A stretch of DNA of 5,540 nt, from the NCBI GenBank assembly GCA_017743585.1, contig JAGHYP010000186.1:1-5540 (forward strand). Direction: 5' to 3'. Position numbers and translations under genes: made by a program. The DNA is from Chloroflexota bacterium. GTDB lineage: Bacteria > Chloroflexota > Anaerolineae > Aggregatilineales > UBA2796. Below the pieces are notes generated by a model. It was not told the origin of the DNA. It made no database searches and saw nothing but the letters and a program-made list of their open reading frames with translations. This document shows positions 4,772-5,540 of the stretch, one piece after another; positions within the stretch are counted from its first letter, which is position 1; the number at the start of each line of letters is the position of its first letter.

Positions 4772-5540
4772 ATGATGAGCGTTCGGCGCGTCGCACGCAC
4801 GCGATGGACGCTTTGCCTGATGGCTTTGCTCGCCTGCCTTGCGCTGCCTCAGCCGAGCGCCGCGCAAGGCGACGTGCTCGCCTATGGGCAGACCGTGGAA
4901 GGGCGGCTGACGAACGAGTCTTTTCGCGCAATCTACGCCTTTCAAGGTCAGCAAGGTGAGATCATAGATGCCGTCATGCGCCGCTTGGATGGCAACCTCG
5001 ACCCTGTCTTGCTGCTGCTGGATAGCGCGAACGCGCTCATCGCGCGCGACGACGACGGCGCCGGCGGCCTGAACGCCGCGCTGAGCGCCGTCACCCTGCC
5101 GCGCACTGAGACCTACTTCCTCGTGGCGACGCGCTTCGGGCAAGCGCAAGGCACAACGGCTGGGCGCTACAGCTTGACCTTGACCCGAGTCGGCGTGGCG
5201 GCTGATCCTGAGCTGGAAGCCGAGGCCTTTCCGCTGCGCTACGATGAGAGCGTCGTGCGCGAGCTGAACGACGCTCAGCCGCAGCACACCTACACTTTTG
5301 CCGCGCTGCGCGGCGACCTGATCACAATCCGCATGACGCGCATCAGCGGCGACCTAGATTCGGCACTGATCCTCGCCGACTCGGAAGGCAACGTTTTGCT
5401 GACCAACGATGAAGCGCCCGATCGGCGCGGCACGCTTGACGCCGCGATTGTCGATTGGCGCGTGCCGGCGACCGCAAGCTATCTGCTGGTGGCGACGCGC
5501 TTCGGCGGCGAGAGCGGCAACACGCGCGGCGCTTACAGCC
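4772..5540 (+). CDS. Secreted protein with tandem PPC (pre-peptidase C-terminal) domains, 3' end outside window
   Basis: From ATG at 4772 the frame stays open to the window edge (256 complete codons). A second ATG at 4775 lies 7 nt from a weak AGAG (4764-4767) and may be the true start. Residues 1-31 form a signal peptide: RRVARTR, a hydrophobic core around 13-26, and a likely cut after SAA before QGD. Cys22 in LLAC could be a poor lipobox. Two repeats follow, about 39-141 and about 157-256, each with GQ/GD--T/I, a G-LD--L-L-DS segment followed by acidic residues (ARDDD; TNDE), and Y-LVATRFG near the end. This is the beta-sandwich pattern of bacterial PPC domains, usually accessory binding modules of secreted proteases or surface proteins. 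No catalytic domain is visible before the edge. The gene starts 28 nt after the VWA gene, probably in the same operon. Confidence 0.85.
   Translation, partial: MMSVRRVARTRWTLCLMALLACLALPQPSAAQGDVLAYGQTVEGRLTNESFRAIYAFQGQQGEIIDAVMRRLDGNLDPVLLLLDSANALIARDDDGAGGLNAALSAVTLPRTETYFLVATRFGQAQGTTAGRYSLTLTRVGVAADPELEAEAFPLRYDESVVRELNDAQPQHTYTFAALRGDLITIRMTRISGDLDSALILADSEGNVLLTNDEAPDRRGTLDAAIVDWRVPATASYLLVATRFGGESGNTRGAYS
5123..5505 (+). repeat. Diverged internal repeat of PPC modules
   Basis: The 17-mer GTGGCGACGCGCTTCGG occurs at 5123-5139 and 5489-5505, encoding the VATRFG core near the end of each PPC repeat. The 366-bp offset equals 122 codons, one domain plus linker. Elsewhere the repeats have diverged more, so this is an old module duplication with a conserved core. 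Confidence 0.6.

Noticed and set aside
4751..5287. A 178-codon open frame on the minus strand opposite the PPC gene
   Set aside because: The plus-strand frame has a signal peptide and two PPC repeats. The minus-strand frame has neither domain nor signal.
1..5540. CRISPR array, tRNA or rRNA gene, insertion sequence
   Set aside because: No regularly spaced repeats, cloverleaf-like segments, rRNA motifs, transposase motifs or terminal inverted repeats were seen on either strand.

Overview
The window looks like chromosomal DNA from a Chloroflexota-type bacterium with moderately high GC content. That assignment is inference. It rests on a periplasmic-binding-plus-VWA lipoprotein of a kind I associate with filamentous Chloroflexota, an adjacent PPC-repeat exoprotein, and a membrane-glycosyltransferase-like tail at the left edge. 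No marker gene in the window fixes the taxon.

Layout: (1) Positions 3-407 (+) are the 3' end of a gene whose product resembles the extracytoplasmic C-terminus of a large membrane glycosyltransferase-like protein. (2) Positions 408-472 are a short convergent intergenic region with a perfect 14-bp tandem repeat and a perfect 12-bp-stem hairpin, a likely shared terminator. (3) Positions 473-1492 (-) encode a 339-aa group-2-like sigma-70 factor with a strong Shine-Dalgarno and a good -35/-10 promoter. (4) Positions 1493-1790 are a divergent intergenic region holding that promoter and, on the other side, 11-bp-phased short repeats. (5) Positions 1791 to the right edge (+) look like one operon. It contains a membrane-anchored solute-binding-protein-like gene interrupted by one in-frame TAG, then a lipoprotein that joins the same binding domain to a C-terminal VWA domain with an intact MIDAS. 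The last gene is a secreted protein of at least two PPC repeats that runs off the window.

The most notable observation is the TAG at 2379-2381. When the two paralogues are aligned, this amber codon falls exactly on a TGG (Trp181) of the intact lipoprotein, within a heptamer that differs at only one base. The reading frame, hydrophobic pattern and paired cysteines continue undisturbed for another 209 codons. This is a very recent nonsense mutation, a one-base sequence error, or a readthrough/split arrangement. Genome-wide TAG reassignment is unlikely, because two other genes here end naturally at TAG.

Functionally, the operon suggests a cell-surface assembly. Two related binding domains, one membrane-anchored and one lipid-anchored and fused to a metal-dependent adhesion domain, sit beside a secreted PPC protein. 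No permease or ATPase is visible. A ligand-sensing or adhesion role is therefore as plausible as transport, and the actual ligand cannot be read from the sequence.
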